Below are positions 44,156-52,594 of a stretch of DNA of 64,000 bases, one piece after another. Origin of the DNA: Ruminococcus flavefaciens (GTDB lineage: Bacteria > Bacillota > Clostridia > Oscillospirales > Ruminococcaceae); assembly GCF_900116855.1 (NCBI RefSeq), contig NZ_UETD01000003.1, positions 1 through 64,000 of the forward strand, read 5' to 3'. How positions within the stretch are numbered: position 1 is the first letter of the stretch; each line of letters starts with the position of its first letter. A model generated the notes under the pieces. It was not told the origin of the DNA. It searched no databases and was given only the letters and a program-made list of their open reading frames with translations. The position numbers and the translations under genes were made by a program.

Positions 44156-44215
44156 TGTTAAATGGCGTTTATTCAGGGACGGCTAAGGGCTAAGTTCTTT
44201 GTAACACTTAGTCCC

Positions 44216-44244
44216 TTGCTTTATTGCAGTTATTGTGGTATAAT
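44216..44244 (+). promoter_or_regulatory. Promoter of the YfiH-family gene
   Basis: TTGCTT (44216-44221) and TATAAT (44239-44244) are 17 bp apart, 33 bp before the ATG. Confidence 0.75.
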
Positions 44245-44277
44245 CCTCTTAACAGAACAAGGAGTTTCGGAGGAGCT

Positions 44278-45012
44278 ATGAGAACGGATATACTGATGGA
44301 CGACAGCTTTGCCGTAGGGGGATTTACCTCGGGCAGGGAGGGCATATGGACGAGAGAAAGCGCGGATATGCCGCCTACAAGTGACTATGCGGAGCTCAGC
44401 GCCGCACTGGGGACAACGCCTGAGAAAATGGTCCGTCCCTATCAGGCAAACGGGCAGAGAGCAGCCATTGTGGTGCCCCGTCACGGCGGCAGCGGTATAA
44501 TCAAGGACAATGAGCTAACAAGGACTGACGGTCTTGTCACCGCTCACAGGGGACTGGCTCTGACGGTCATTGCCGCGGACTGCGCTCCCGTATATCTTGC
44601 GGACAGGAAAGCAGGTGTCATCGGGCTGCTGCACTGCGGAAGGCAGGCTGCGGCAGGGGAGCTTCTCAGAAACGGTATCGGCTGTATGGAGTCGCTGGGA
44701 GCTTCAAAGGCGCACATCACCATGACTGTCGGACACCACATATGCGGCAGCTGCTATGAGGTGGGCGAGGAGGTATACAGCGAGTTTGCAGAGAGCTTTT
44801 CGGCAGAGGAGCTGAGCTGCATTTTCACTATTAGTGAGGGACGGTTCTTTCTGAGCCTTTTTCAGGCGCTGAGATACAAGGGGCTGGAGCTTGGCATTGC
44901 CCCTGAGAATATATCACAGTGGGGCGAATGCACCTGCCACTGCACCGACTTCTACTCCTACAGACGCGGAGACAGAGGGAAACAGGACCTTGCCTTTCTG
45001 ATGATGAGATGA
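44278..45012 (+). CDS. pgeF: YfiH/PgeF-family purine nucleoside phosphorylase-like protein, 244 aa
   Basis: This family (once called multicopper polyphenol oxidases) includes enzymes that act on purine nucleosides or correct a wrongly built peptidoglycan peptide. Motifs seen: TRTDGLVTAHRGLALTVIAADCAPVYL, LLHCGRQAA with HCG in place of the common HAGWRG, GHHICGSCYEVG, and a final TDFYSYRRG. The metal ligands (His, Cys, His) are conserved. The ATG at 44278 follows GGAGGAG. The gene symbol rests on family likeness only. The dockerin protein gene follows after 46 bp. Confidence 0.8.
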   Translation: MRTDILMDDSFAVGGFTSGREGIWTRESADMPPTSDYAELSAALGTTPEKMVRPYQANGQRAAIVVPRHGGSGIIKDNELTRTDGLVTAHRGLALTVIAADCAPVYLADRKAGVIGLLHCGRQAAAGELLRNGIGCMESLGASKAHITMTVGHHICGSCYEVGEEVYSEFAESFSAEELSCIFTISEGRFFLSLFQALRYKGLELGIAPENISQWGECTCHCTDFYSYRRGDRGKQDLAFLMMR

Positions 45013-45058
45013 CGGCGGTCCGACCCATAATGTCAATTGATCATAAGGAGCTGATAAA

Positions 45059-47158
45059 ATGAGAGCAGGAAAGATAACGGCAGTATTTACGGCAGCAGCC
45101 TTTGTGCTTCCCCTGAGCGTTCACGGTTCGCAGGAGAAAAAGCCTTACCGTGTGGTGGGATATCTTCCCGACTGGAGCTATCAGGCTTACAGCGAGCTTG
45201 ACCCCGCAGACCTTACACACATAAACATCGCCTTCTGCAATCCCGACGACAGCGGCAGGCTTTACTGCAATATCCCCGACAGGGAGCTGGAAAGCATAGT
45301 CAGCTCCGCCCACGAAAAGGGTACTGAGGTATTTGCTGCTCTCGGCGGCGGAGGCGGCTGTGACAACTATCTCAGGTTCATAGATGAGCCCGCAAAAATG
45401 GAGCAGTTCAGCGATAACATCATGTCCTACTGCGAGAGGTACGACCTTGACGGCATAGACCTTGATATAGAGCTGGGCTCATATGACAGGATATGGGACT
45501 ACTACGGTGACTGGTGTATCCGGCTCAGGGAGCTATGCGACGAGAGGGACATGGAGATGTCCACCGCTACAGCACAGTGGGTAGCCGAAAAGGTGTCGCC
45601 CGAGACCTTTGCCCTTTTTGATTTCGTCAACGTCATGGCTTATGACAACGACGAGGACAGCCATTCCCACGCTGCCTATGATTATTCCGTAAAATGTCTG
45701 GACTACTTCTCCACGGTGAAGAAGATACCCTCGGATAAGCTGGTGCTGGGAGTGCCATTTTACGGCAGGGGCTACACCTCAGAGGGCGATCTGGACTGGA
45801 ATTCCTACCGCTCCTTTGCCGACCTGTTAAAGGACGACGCCGATAACTATTCCCGTGACAGCTACAATGGCTATGCCTACAACGGCGCTGAGACAATGAA
45901 GAAAAAGGCGGAGCTGGCTAAAAACTACGGTGGTATCATGATATGGGAGCTGACTCAGGACGCAAGGGGCGAGAGCTCCCTGCTCAGGGTCATCGACCGC
46001 ACTCTTTACGGCAGTGCTTCCGCAGTCAGGGGTGATGTCAACGGCGACGGAGAGTTCTCTGTGGCAGACGTGACTGCACTTCAGAGCTGGCTGCTGAAAA
46101 AGGAGACCGCTCTTGCTGACTGGCAGGCAGGAGATTTCGATGAGGACGGAGCTCTTGATGTATTCGACCTTGTGCTGATGAAGCAGGCTCTCACAGCAGC
46201 TTCACCCAAGAAGCATATCGTAACAGTTACCAATACCGCGGAGCTATATGAGGCGGTACGCAATGCTGCTCCTGCGGATGTTATAAAGGTGGCATCGGGT
46301 ACATATGACTGCACCGCAAAGACCATAGCCTCGGAGGCGGACGGAACTGCGGACGCCCCCATTACCCTTTGTGCCCTTGACCCGAGTGATCCTCCCGTGC
46401 TTGCGGGACAGGATACAGAGCATGGCTATGTTCTCCACATCATGGGGGACTGGTGGGTTCTGGACGGTCTGGTGTGTACCAACTGTCAGAAGGGCATAGT
46501 CCTTGATCACTCCGATCACACTGTAATACAGAACTGTGAGCTTTACAAGCTGGGCGCAGAGGCTGTTGCCATACGCGACGGAAGCTCTTACTGCACCGTA
46601 AAAGACACCTATATCCACGATACGGGACTTGTTTCCCCCGGCTACGGCGAGGGCGTCTATGTGGGCAGCGCCAAGTCCACCACGGGCTTTGACTATAAAT
46701 GCGACCACAACAGGATAATCGGCTGCACCTTTAAAAATGTAGCCGCTGAGCATATTGACGTCAAGGAGTACACCACGGATACGGAGATCAGCGGCTGTAC
46801 ATTCTACGGTGACGGCATGACGGGAGAGAACTACGCAGGCAGCTTCATAGATCTGAAGGGCAACGACTGTTATGTACATGACAATGTGGGCTACAGGAAC
46901 GGCAATCCCAAGATAGCTGCTGCATTTGAGATACACGAGCAGGCTGAGGGCTGGGGACTTCACCACGTCTTTGAGAACAACACGGTATATATGGATCAGC
47001 CCTACGGCGCGGAGAACACCTCACGGCGGATGTATGTGGTGGACGGCTGGTTCAGCGATTTCACCGTAAAGAACAATAAGGTGGACTACGGCAGCGGTCT
47101 TGTGCCTGCAAACAGCAGGGAGTACTACAACTCCGACTATGTGACCTATGCAGGATAA
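45059..47158 (+). CDS. Secreted GH18 domain - dockerin - beta-helix protein, 699 aa
   Basis: Signal peptide (1-23), then a GH18 TIM barrel (about 28-320) with GYLPDW and DGIDLDIE, in which Glu138 is the catalytic acid. A dockerin sits in the middle (about 322-385; GDVNGDGEFSVADVTALQSW, DEDGALDVFDLVLMKQAL). The C-terminal 300 residues are a right-handed beta-helix of pectate-lyase type (WWVLDGLVCTNCQKGIVLDH, NHRIIGCTF-like turns). The barrel may hydrolyse chitin-like or glycoprotein N-acetylglucosamine chains, the helix a uronic polymer. A dockerin between two catalytic folds is unusual. The start follows AAGGAG. Confidence 0.85.
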   Translation: MRAGKITAVFTAAAFVLPLSVHGSQEKKPYRVVGYLPDWSYQAYSELDPADLTHINIAFCNPDDSGRLYCNIPDRELESIVSSAHEKGTEVFAALGGGGGCDNYLRFIDEPAKMEQFSDNIMSYCERYDLDGIDLDIELGSYDRIWDYYGDWCIRLRELCDERDMEMSTATAQWVAEKVSPETFALFDFVNVMAYDNDEDSHSHAAYDYSVKCLDYFSTVKKIPSDKLVLGVPFYGRGYTSEGDLDWNSYRSFADLLKDDADNYSRDSYNGYAYNGAETMKKKAELAKNYGGIMIWELTQDARGESSLLRVIDRTLYGSASAVRGDVNGDGEFSVADVTALQSWLLKKETALADWQAGDFDEDGALDVFDLVLMKQALTAASPKKHIVTVTNTAELYEAVRNAAPADVIKVASGTYDCTAKTIASEADGTADAPITLCALDPSDPPVLAGQDTEHGYVLHIMGDWWVLDGLVCTNCQKGIVLDHSDHTVIQNCELYKLGAEAVAIRDGSSYCTVKDTYIHDTGLVSPGYGEGVYVGSAKSTTGFDYKCDHNRIIGCTFKNVAAEHIDVKEYTTDTEISGCTFYGDGMTGENYAGSFIDLKGNDCYVHDNVGYRNGNPKIAAAFEIHEQAEGWGLHHVFENNTVYMDQPYGAENTSRRMYVVDGWFSDFTVKNNKVDYGSGLVPANSREYYNSDYVTYAG

Positions 47159-47187
47159 GGGCAGGACTGATACAAAGGAGAGTGTCT

Positions 47188-47634
47188 ATGGGAAAAATGA
47201 AGATAGGTTTTGAGCAGATGTTTGATTATCTTGCGGATTATCTCGAGTCCGTAAGCTGGAGCAGGGAGACCCTGAGAGAGGTGGGAAACAGCCTGATCGC
47301 GGAGCTGGGCTTCAACAGCGATCCTGCCAATGCAAAGAAAAACAAGCAGCTGTGCGATCAGCGCAAGCTGGTGGAGTCCATGATGAATGCGCTGCTGACA
47401 CTGGTGAATTACCATAGTGTTGCCGACTGTCTGGACTTTTCTCCCATACTTCCCTTTATCGGCACATATGACGAGGAGTGTACCGACACTATGCTGTATA
47501 TCCTGTCCTGCACAGGCGATATGAAGTACATGGAGATGATCGAGCGCGAGGCTGCACGTTTTCCCTCGCTCCCCTTGGAGGAGTACAGAGCGGAGCTGCT
47601 GGGGAGAGCAGGCTCCGCAAAGGACAATATATGA
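47188..47634 (+). CDS. Hypothetical helical protein, 148 aa
   Basis: All-helical soluble protein without a family I recognise. No signal peptide. AAAGGAG is 7 bases before the ATG at 47188. It lies 30 bp after the GH18-dockerin gene and 15 bp before the Sfp-type transferase gene, so it is likely in the same transcript. Confidence 0.7.
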   Translation: MGKMKIGFEQMFDYLADYLESVSWSRETLREVGNSLIAELGFNSDPANAKKNKQLCDQRKLVESMMNALLTLVNYHSVADCLDFSPILPFIGTYDEECTDTMLYILSCTGDMKYMEMIEREAARFPSLPLEEYRAELLGRAGSAKDNI

Positions 47635-47648
47635 AAGGAACTGCATAA

Positions 47649-48308
47649 ATGTTCATTGTAAACTGCATCAATATCACCGATGAGGGACAGGACTGGGATG
47701 CGCTCTATGCACAGGCTTCCGAGGGCAGGCGCAGACGTGCGGACAAATTCATGTTTCCCGAGGACAGAAAGCGCTGTCTCTGTGCGGAGCTTCTCATGAG
47801 GTACAGCCTTTTCACGGGCAGGGGCATACGCTTTACGGGAGAGCCCTTGCTGGGAAAATACGGAAAGCCCTATATACAAGGCGCCGAGGACTTCTTTTTC
47901 AGTGCCTCGCACTCGGGGAAGTGGGTGGTGACGGCATACGGCTCCTCACAGGTGGGAGCAGATGTGGAGGTCATAAAAAGCGGCAGCTCCTCAATCGCAG
48001 AGGGCTGCTTCACTCAGTCGGAGCAGGACTATGTTTTTGCAGATGATGAGGGCGCGGACGAGAGGTTCATAAGGCTGTGGACTCTGAAAGAGAGCTATAT
48101 CAAGTATCTCGGCACCGGACTCAGCACTCCGCTGGACTCCTTCACGGTCTATGCGGACAGAGCCCCTATATGTACCGACGCCGATGACAGTCTGACCTTC
48201 ACCAATATCCGCTTTGACCATGAGCACTATCTTTCGGTCTGCGGAGCAGGCGGCGTTTCCGCGCTGAATACGGTCACGGTAAACGGCTGCCTTGAGGCAT
48301 TACGCTGA
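47649..48308 (+). CDS. 4'-phosphopantetheinyl transferase, Sfp type, 219 aa
   Basis: The enzyme moves phosphopantetheine from CoA onto carrier proteins. Seen: FSASHSGKWVVTA, VGADVEVIKSG (the GxDxE magnesium motif, here GADVE) and WTLKESYIKYLGTGL (the KExxxK motif). Length fits the Sfp family rather than AcpS. No synthetase gene is nearby in the window, so the carrier target is unknown. Ribosome site GAAAGGAA. Confidence 0.9.
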   Translation: MFIVNCINITDEGQDWDALYAQASEGRRRRADKFMFPEDRKRCLCAELLMRYSLFTGRGIRFTGEPLLGKYGKPYIQGAEDFFFSASHSGKWVVTAYGSSQVGADVEVIKSGSSSIAEGCFTQSEQDYVFADDEGADERFIRLWTLKESYIKYLGTGLSTPLDSFTVYADRAPICTDADDSLTFTNIRFDHEHYLSVCGAGGVSALNTVTVNGCLEALR

Positions 48309-48336
48309 ACATAATCGTACAGAGAGGAACAGTAAT

Positions 48337-48606
48337 ATGGCAGATATCCGCAGACACATGATTTTTCACGGCTATGTGCAGGGAGTCGGCTTCCGCTGGA
48401 AGGCAGCCCATACCGCAAGGCGCTTCGGCGTAACAGGCTGGGTGAGAAATCTGGACGACGGCTCCGTTGAGATGGAAGCAGAGGGGCAGGTGCAGGACAT
48501 AGAGGCTCTTGTGCAGGCTCTTGAGGATCACAGCTGGGGCAGCGTTGAGAGTATTGACTCCGAGAATATCCCCGTGCAGGGCGGCTACAGCTTCGATATC
48601 ATTTAG
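48337..48606 (+). CDS. acyP: Acylphosphatase, 89 aa
   Basis: GYVQGVGFRWKA holds the phosphate-binding loop with the catalytic Arg, and VRNLDDGSVE the catalytic Asn. Hydrolyses acyl phosphates such as acetyl phosphate in the cytoplasm. The ATG at 48337 follows AGAGAGGA. Confidence 0.92.
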   Translation: MADIRRHMIFHGYVQGVGFRWKAAHTARRFGVTGWVRNLDDGSVEMEAEGQVQDIEALVQALEDHSWGSVESIDSENIPVQGGYSFDII

Positions 48607-48651
48607 CTTAGAGCTTTCGGCTATGAACTTGCTCAGCCCAATAAACACAAT

Positions 48652-48681
48652 GCCCCTGAACGCGATAAGGCGCTCAGGGGC
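48652..48681. terminator. Hairpin between convergent genes
   Basis: GCCCCTGA (48652-48659) pairs with TCAGGGGC (48674-48681); the flanks are only partly T- or A-rich, so termination would be moderate. Confidence 0.6.
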
Positions 48682-48730
48682 AGATTTATTGTATCAGCGG
48701 CGAAGCTGACAAAGGTGCTGTTTTTTGTGT

Positions 48731-49180
48731 TCAGATGTAGTACATCGGTGTTTCGGCTTCTGCGGTGATAAGCTCGCTGAACTTGTCCGTTATCTCTCTC
48801 AGTGTCAGCTTTGCGGAGAAGTCCTGCAAATAGTGGGTGACAGGCTCCCACAGGCACAGGGATATCGCTGTATTTGCGGCGGAGTCCAGCTTCTCGCTGA
48901 ACAGGCTGTGGGCGAGAATGGTATTATCGAGAGCGTCCACTATCTCCCTGAGAGTTATCTCTGCGGAGGGACGTGCAAGAACATATCCGCCGCTTGCGCC
49001 CTTGACACTGTTGATGATATGGCTCTGCCTGAGGTGAGGGAGTATCTGTTCGAGGTATTTTGCCGAGATGTTGTTCCTCTCGGAAATGGCAGCGACCTTG
49101 ACGACTTCTCCCTTTGCGGAGTTTACGGCGATATCAACGAGGGCGATAATACCGCACTCGACTTTTGTGGATATTTTCAT
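48731..49180 (-). CDS. Rrf2-family regulator lacking the three-Cys cluster motif, 149 aa
   Basis: The N-terminal winged helix is typical of Rrf2 (MKISTKVECGIIALVDIAVN, ISAKYLEQILPHLRQSHII, SVKGASGGYVLARP). In IscR-type members three cysteines near residues 90-110 bind an iron-sulfur cluster; here that segment has a single Cys in SLCLWEPV, so a classic cluster is unlikely and it may use another signal. The ATG at 49180 is chosen because AAAGGAG lies 9 bases before it. The gene stands alone; targets unknown. Confidence 0.85.
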   Translation of the reverse strand: MKISTKVECGIIALVDIAVNSAKGEVVKVAAISERNNISAKYLEQILPHLRQSHIINSVKGASGGYVLARPSAEITLREIVDALDNTILAHSLFSEKLDSAANTAISLCLWEPVTHYLQDFSAKLTLREITDKFSELITAEAETPMYYI

Positions 49181-49321
49181 ACATATCATCTCCTTTGATT
49201 ACATATAAATCCTATTGATATACTAAGTATAACATAAAACCTCAGCTTTTGCAAGCCTGTTTGTTATAGATAAATCCTATACCGCGCCATCGGGTATTCC
49301 GAAAGGCGCCGATAAATAAAA

Positions 49322-49621
49322 CTGCCGAGCCTTTGAGGGCGGTGCTCTTACGGAAGTTTTACGCGTGATATTGAGGGAAGCCCTTTTGTAAAAGTGCTTC
49401 CCTCAATTCTTTTTTCGCAGGCTCTGTTTTAGTTTTTCTATGGACAAGGCGATTGATAATATATGCCATTTTATCACATTTAAAGTGCCTTGTCCATAGA
49501 AAAACCAGCCAAAAGTCTTTGGAAAAGGGGGTATGGGGGAAAGAACCTTTCCTCAGAAAGGTTTTTCCCCGATAATTTGCTATAACATTCTATATGAGTG
49601 TAGCCCTTATGGACTCGGCAG
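49322..49621. repeat. MITE-like modular palindromic element, copy 2
   Basis: The ends CTGCCGAG (49322-49329) and CTCGGCAG (49614-49621) are inverted, and the inner parts GAGGGCGGTGCTCTTACGGA, AAAGTCTTTGGAAAAGGGGG and CCTCAGAAAGGTTTTTCCCC match the element at 20185-20559. The central inverted repeat has perfect 19-bp arms (49432-49450 and 49487-49505) but a different sequence from copy 1. No open frame. It fills the 460-bp gap between the Rrf2 and CotH genes. Confidence 0.75.
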
Positions 49622-49643
49622 CTTGTTTTTGTTATGGCAGCGT

Positions 49644-51221
49644 TCAGCTGTGCCACTGACTATTGAGGAAGTCCACTCTCTTTTCAAGCCAGTCGTGGAG
49701 GAAGGCAGCAGCCTCCGCCTCGTTGGTACATTCCTTTGCAGGAGCAGAGAGCTCTGCGGCGAAGATCTCGTTATTGATGATATTGTTCCACTTGTCGTAG
49801 TTCTTGGTGAAGTCGCCCTGATACTTGCCGCTCTCATCGGTGATTAGCTGGCAGGTGCGCTCGAAAACGCCGCTGTCATAGGCTTTTGTCCATTTTTCCT
49901 TAACGATGTCCTGATACCAGTCCTCACCCGCGATGACAGCCAGCCACGGATTTATGGTGTAGTACGCGCCGTTCTCCTCGGGACCGCCGTCTACATCGGG
50001 AACTATATTTGCGGCATAGAAGCCTGTTCCGTCTATGCATCTGTTCTTGTTGCCCATGGCGGAATCGAAGTCCCACGGAGCTTCAAAACGGAGCTTTTTG
50101 CTTCCCTCTGCACCGAAGTCGGCGTCCATGTAGAAGCTTGACCAGTAGATATCCGCGTCGCAGGTCAGCTCGCTGATGATGTACATATCCGCCAGCGAGT
50201 CAACGTCCACCACGTTCTCAACTGCCTGCTGAGGAGTTATATTGCTTGCAAGAGAGAGGGACTTGAAGCTGCTGTCAAAGACATAAGCCTTGTCATTGTA
50301 TGCAGCCTCGTACATTATCTTGTACACGTTATTGACGTAGTTCTCGATGAAATCGTGCTGCTCTGCGGAGTTGACAGTGCTCTTGATAGTCATACCCATA
50401 TAGGGCTTGGGGTCGTATTCGTCCTTGGGCAGGGGATCAATAGTCCTTCCGCCGCCGCCCTCGCCGTCAAAGGGCGTGAGGGGAGCGTTGTCCGCAAAGT
50501 CAAGAGGAAAGCCGTGGAGCTCGTCCTCGTTGTAGAAATAGCCGTCATACTCCATGAAATAGCCGATATCCGTACCTGTGTAGCCAGTTTCGGGCTCGGT
50601 GATATTGACTCTGTGGGAGCTTACCTGCTGCATATCAGAGAGCAGGTATACGCCGTAGTATTCGCCGTTTATCTCCACAGAAACAAGCTGTGAGTCCGCA
50701 GCGAAAAGCCCGTCCTCCTTCATTATCTCCCGTGAGGCATAGAGAGCAGCCCTGTTCCTGAGCATGGAGCCGTCCTTGTATTCGGCAAGCAGCAGCCAGT
50801 TGCGCTGCTCGGCACCGTCGTTGAGACCGAGAAGGCTTTGTTTTTCGGTGAATTTCAGCCTGAGAGGCTTTTTGTCATAGGTGGTTGTCCAGTTTCCGCG
50901 GACCTTGACCCTTGCCTCCGATGAGTCAAGAACGGTACTGCCGTCGGTGTCCTTCAGAGTTATAAGACAGTCCTCATAATAGGGCTCGGGAGGCATTTTA
51001 TAGTTTGGAGTCCATGAGGCTATGAGCTCGGAAACGTGCTTTGCAACGGGCTCGTTAACGAAGTCCAAGACGTTGCTTTCCTTGCTGACCGTCTCGATAG
51101 AGAGAACAGGCAGAGAGCCTGCTGATGTTTTATTATTGGTATCGGGTTTCTTTGATGCCGAACAGCTGCATAAAACAAGAGCTGCAAGGGCAGCGGAGAT
51201 CATTTGCGTAGCTTTTTTCAT
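49644..51221 (-). CDS. CotH-family lipoprotein, 525 aa
   Basis: A lipoprotein signal with VLCSC near residue 18 should anchor it outside. The body is a CotH kinase-like domain: RVKVRGNWTTTYDKKPLRLK, LYLLSDMQQVSSHRVNITEP, MEYDGYF and FEAPWDFDSAMGN with the metal-binding Asp. CotH proteins of spore formers phosphorylate coat proteins; the many CotH proteins of ruminococci are found with cellulosomal genes and their target is unknown. The ATG at 51221 follows GAGGTG. Confidence 0.85.
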   Translation of the reverse strand: MKKATQMISAALAALVLCSCSASKKPDTNNKTSAGSLPVLSIETVSKESNVLDFVNEPVAKHVSELIASWTPNYKMPPEPYYEDCLITLKDTDGSTVLDSSEARVKVRGNWTTTYDKKPLRLKFTEKQSLLGLNDGAEQRNWLLLAEYKDGSMLRNRAALYASREIMKEDGLFAADSQLVSVEINGEYYGVYLLSDMQQVSSHRVNITEPETGYTGTDIGYFMEYDGYFYNEDELHGFPLDFADNAPLTPFDGEGGGGRTIDPLPKDEYDPKPYMGMTIKSTVNSAEQHDFIENYVNNVYKIMYEAAYNDKAYVFDSSFKSLSLASNITPQQAVENVVDVDSLADMYIISELTCDADIYWSSFYMDADFGAEGSKKLRFEAPWDFDSAMGNKNRCIDGTGFYAANIVPDVDGGPEENGAYYTINPWLAVIAGEDWYQDIVKEKWTKAYDSGVFERTCQLITDESGKYQGDFTKNYDKWNNIINNEIFAAELSAPAKECTNEAEAAAFLHDWLEKRVDFLNSQWHS

Positions 51222-51383
51222 TGTAAGCACCTCGAAGTAAAAGATACAACCATTATAACACAGTGCCGGTATAATTGCAACCTGTTATGATTAGGCAGCC
51301 TTAACACCGCCCTTTTCGCGGAGAAGCGCAATTGAAGAGGAGCTTTTTCTCCGCGCCCCTTGCTATTATCAGACTTTTATGTT

Positions 51384-51416
51384 ATAAGCGGGGAGCCCCC
51401 GCAGGCTGTTTCGCGG
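51384..51416. repeat. 33-bp dispersed repeat, copy 2 (inverted)
   Basis: Perfect inverted match to 14713-14745. The same 364-bp gap (51222-51585) also has two stretches TTTTTCTCCGCGCC (from about 51345 and 51439) and otherwise no gene. Confidence 0.85.
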
Positions 51417-51453
51417 TGAAGTATCATAAAACGGCAGTTTTTCTCCGCGCCTG

Positions 51454-51482
51454 TTGCATTTATCGTCATTATATGTTATAAT
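51454..51482 (+). promoter_or_regulatory. Promoter of the heptose operon
   Basis: TTGCAT (51454-51459) and TATAAT (51477-51482) are 17 bp apart, giving a leader of about 95 bases. Confidence 0.7.
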
Positions 51483-51585
51483 AATTTGTGTTTACGCAAA
51501 TATAAAGATATATCCTCCTCCGACACCTCGGGGGATAAGATAAGCGGCTGTCCATGCCGCACCTGTCAGACTGGAGGCAATAGGA

Positions 51586-52593
51586 TTGATCATTACAAAA
51601 ACACCATTCCGTATGTCGTTTTTCGGCGGCGGAACAGATATGGAGAGCTTCTTCAGAGAGCACGGCGGAGCTGTTCTTTCCACAACTTTCGATAAGTACT
51701 GCTATGTCAACGTGAGACATCTCCCTCGCTTTTTCGATTACAGCACGGAGCTTTCATACTCCACCACAGAGCGTGTTACAGACGTTGATTCCATCGCTCA
51801 CCCTGCTATCAGGAATGCCATGAAGATGCTTGATATGCACGAGATAAGACTTACCTATGAGGCTGACCTTCCTGCAAGGTCGGGTCTTGGCACCAGCTCA
51901 TCTTTCGCAGTTGGTATGCTCAACGCTTTCTATGCCCTCAAGGGCAGATATGCCGACAAGAGAAAGCTTGCTGACGAGGCTATCCACCTTGAAAGAGTTC
52001 TCTGTGACGAGGCAGGGGGCTGGCAGGACCAGATAGCTGCGTCCTTTGGCGGCTTCAACAGGATAAACTTCAACGCCGACGGCTATGAGGTGCTCCCCGT
52101 TATCATAAGTCCCGAGAGGAAGAAGCAGCTCAACGACAACCTCATGATGTTCTTCACGGGATTTACCCGTTTTTCCGCGGCAGTCCAGCAGGCAAACAAT
52201 CTTGGAGCTGCCGACAAGACTGCTCAGCTCATGGAGATGTACCGACTTGTTGACGATGCAGAGAAGGTCCTCACCGACCGCAATGCAGACCTTGACGACT
52301 TCGGCAGGCTCCTCGACCACACATGGAAGCTGAAGCGCCAGACAGGCTCTGCAGTCAGCACAGACAGTATCGACGCCCTCTATGAGAGGGGTACTGCGGC
52401 AGGAGCTCTCGGCGGAAAGCTCCTCGGAGCGGGCGGAGGCGGCTTCCTTGTATTCTATGTGCGTCCCGAGGACCACAGGAGAGTAAGGGAGGCTATGAAG
52501 GACCTGATGTACATTCCCTTTGAGTTTGAAAACAGCGGTACTCAGGTGATATACTACACCCCCGAGACCTATGAGCCGAGGGTGGATGAGTGA
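51586..52593 (+). CDS. hddA: D-glycero-alpha-D-manno-heptose 7-phosphate kinase, 335 aa
   Basis: GHMP kinase: FRMSFFGGGTD at the start, ARSGLGTSSSFAVG as the ATP loop (motif 2) and GGKLLGAGGGGFLVFY as motif 3. It phosphorylates heptose 7-phosphate at C1. It starts with TTG at 51586, 8 bases after GGAGG. It is first in a three-gene operon with the nucleotidyltransferase-phosphatase and the isomerase; together they give GDP-D-glycero-alpha-D-manno-heptose from sedoheptulose 7-phosphate, for a surface glycan. Confidence 0.88.
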   Translation: MIITKTPFRMSFFGGGTDMESFFREHGGAVLSTTFDKYCYVNVRHLPRFFDYSTELSYSTTERVTDVDSIAHPAIRNAMKMLDMHEIRLTYEADLPARSGLGTSSSFAVGMLNAFYALKGRYADKRKLADEAIHLERVLCDEAGGWQDQIAASFGGFNRINFNADGYEVLPVIISPERKKQLNDNLMMFFTGFTRFSAAVQQANNLGAADKTAQLMEMYRLVDDAEKVLTDRNADLDDFGRLLDHTWKLKRQTGSAVSTDSIDALYERGTAAGALGGKLLGAGGGGFLVFYVRPEDHRRVREAMKDLMYIPFEFENSGTQVIYYTPETYEPRVDE

Positions 52594-52594
52594 T

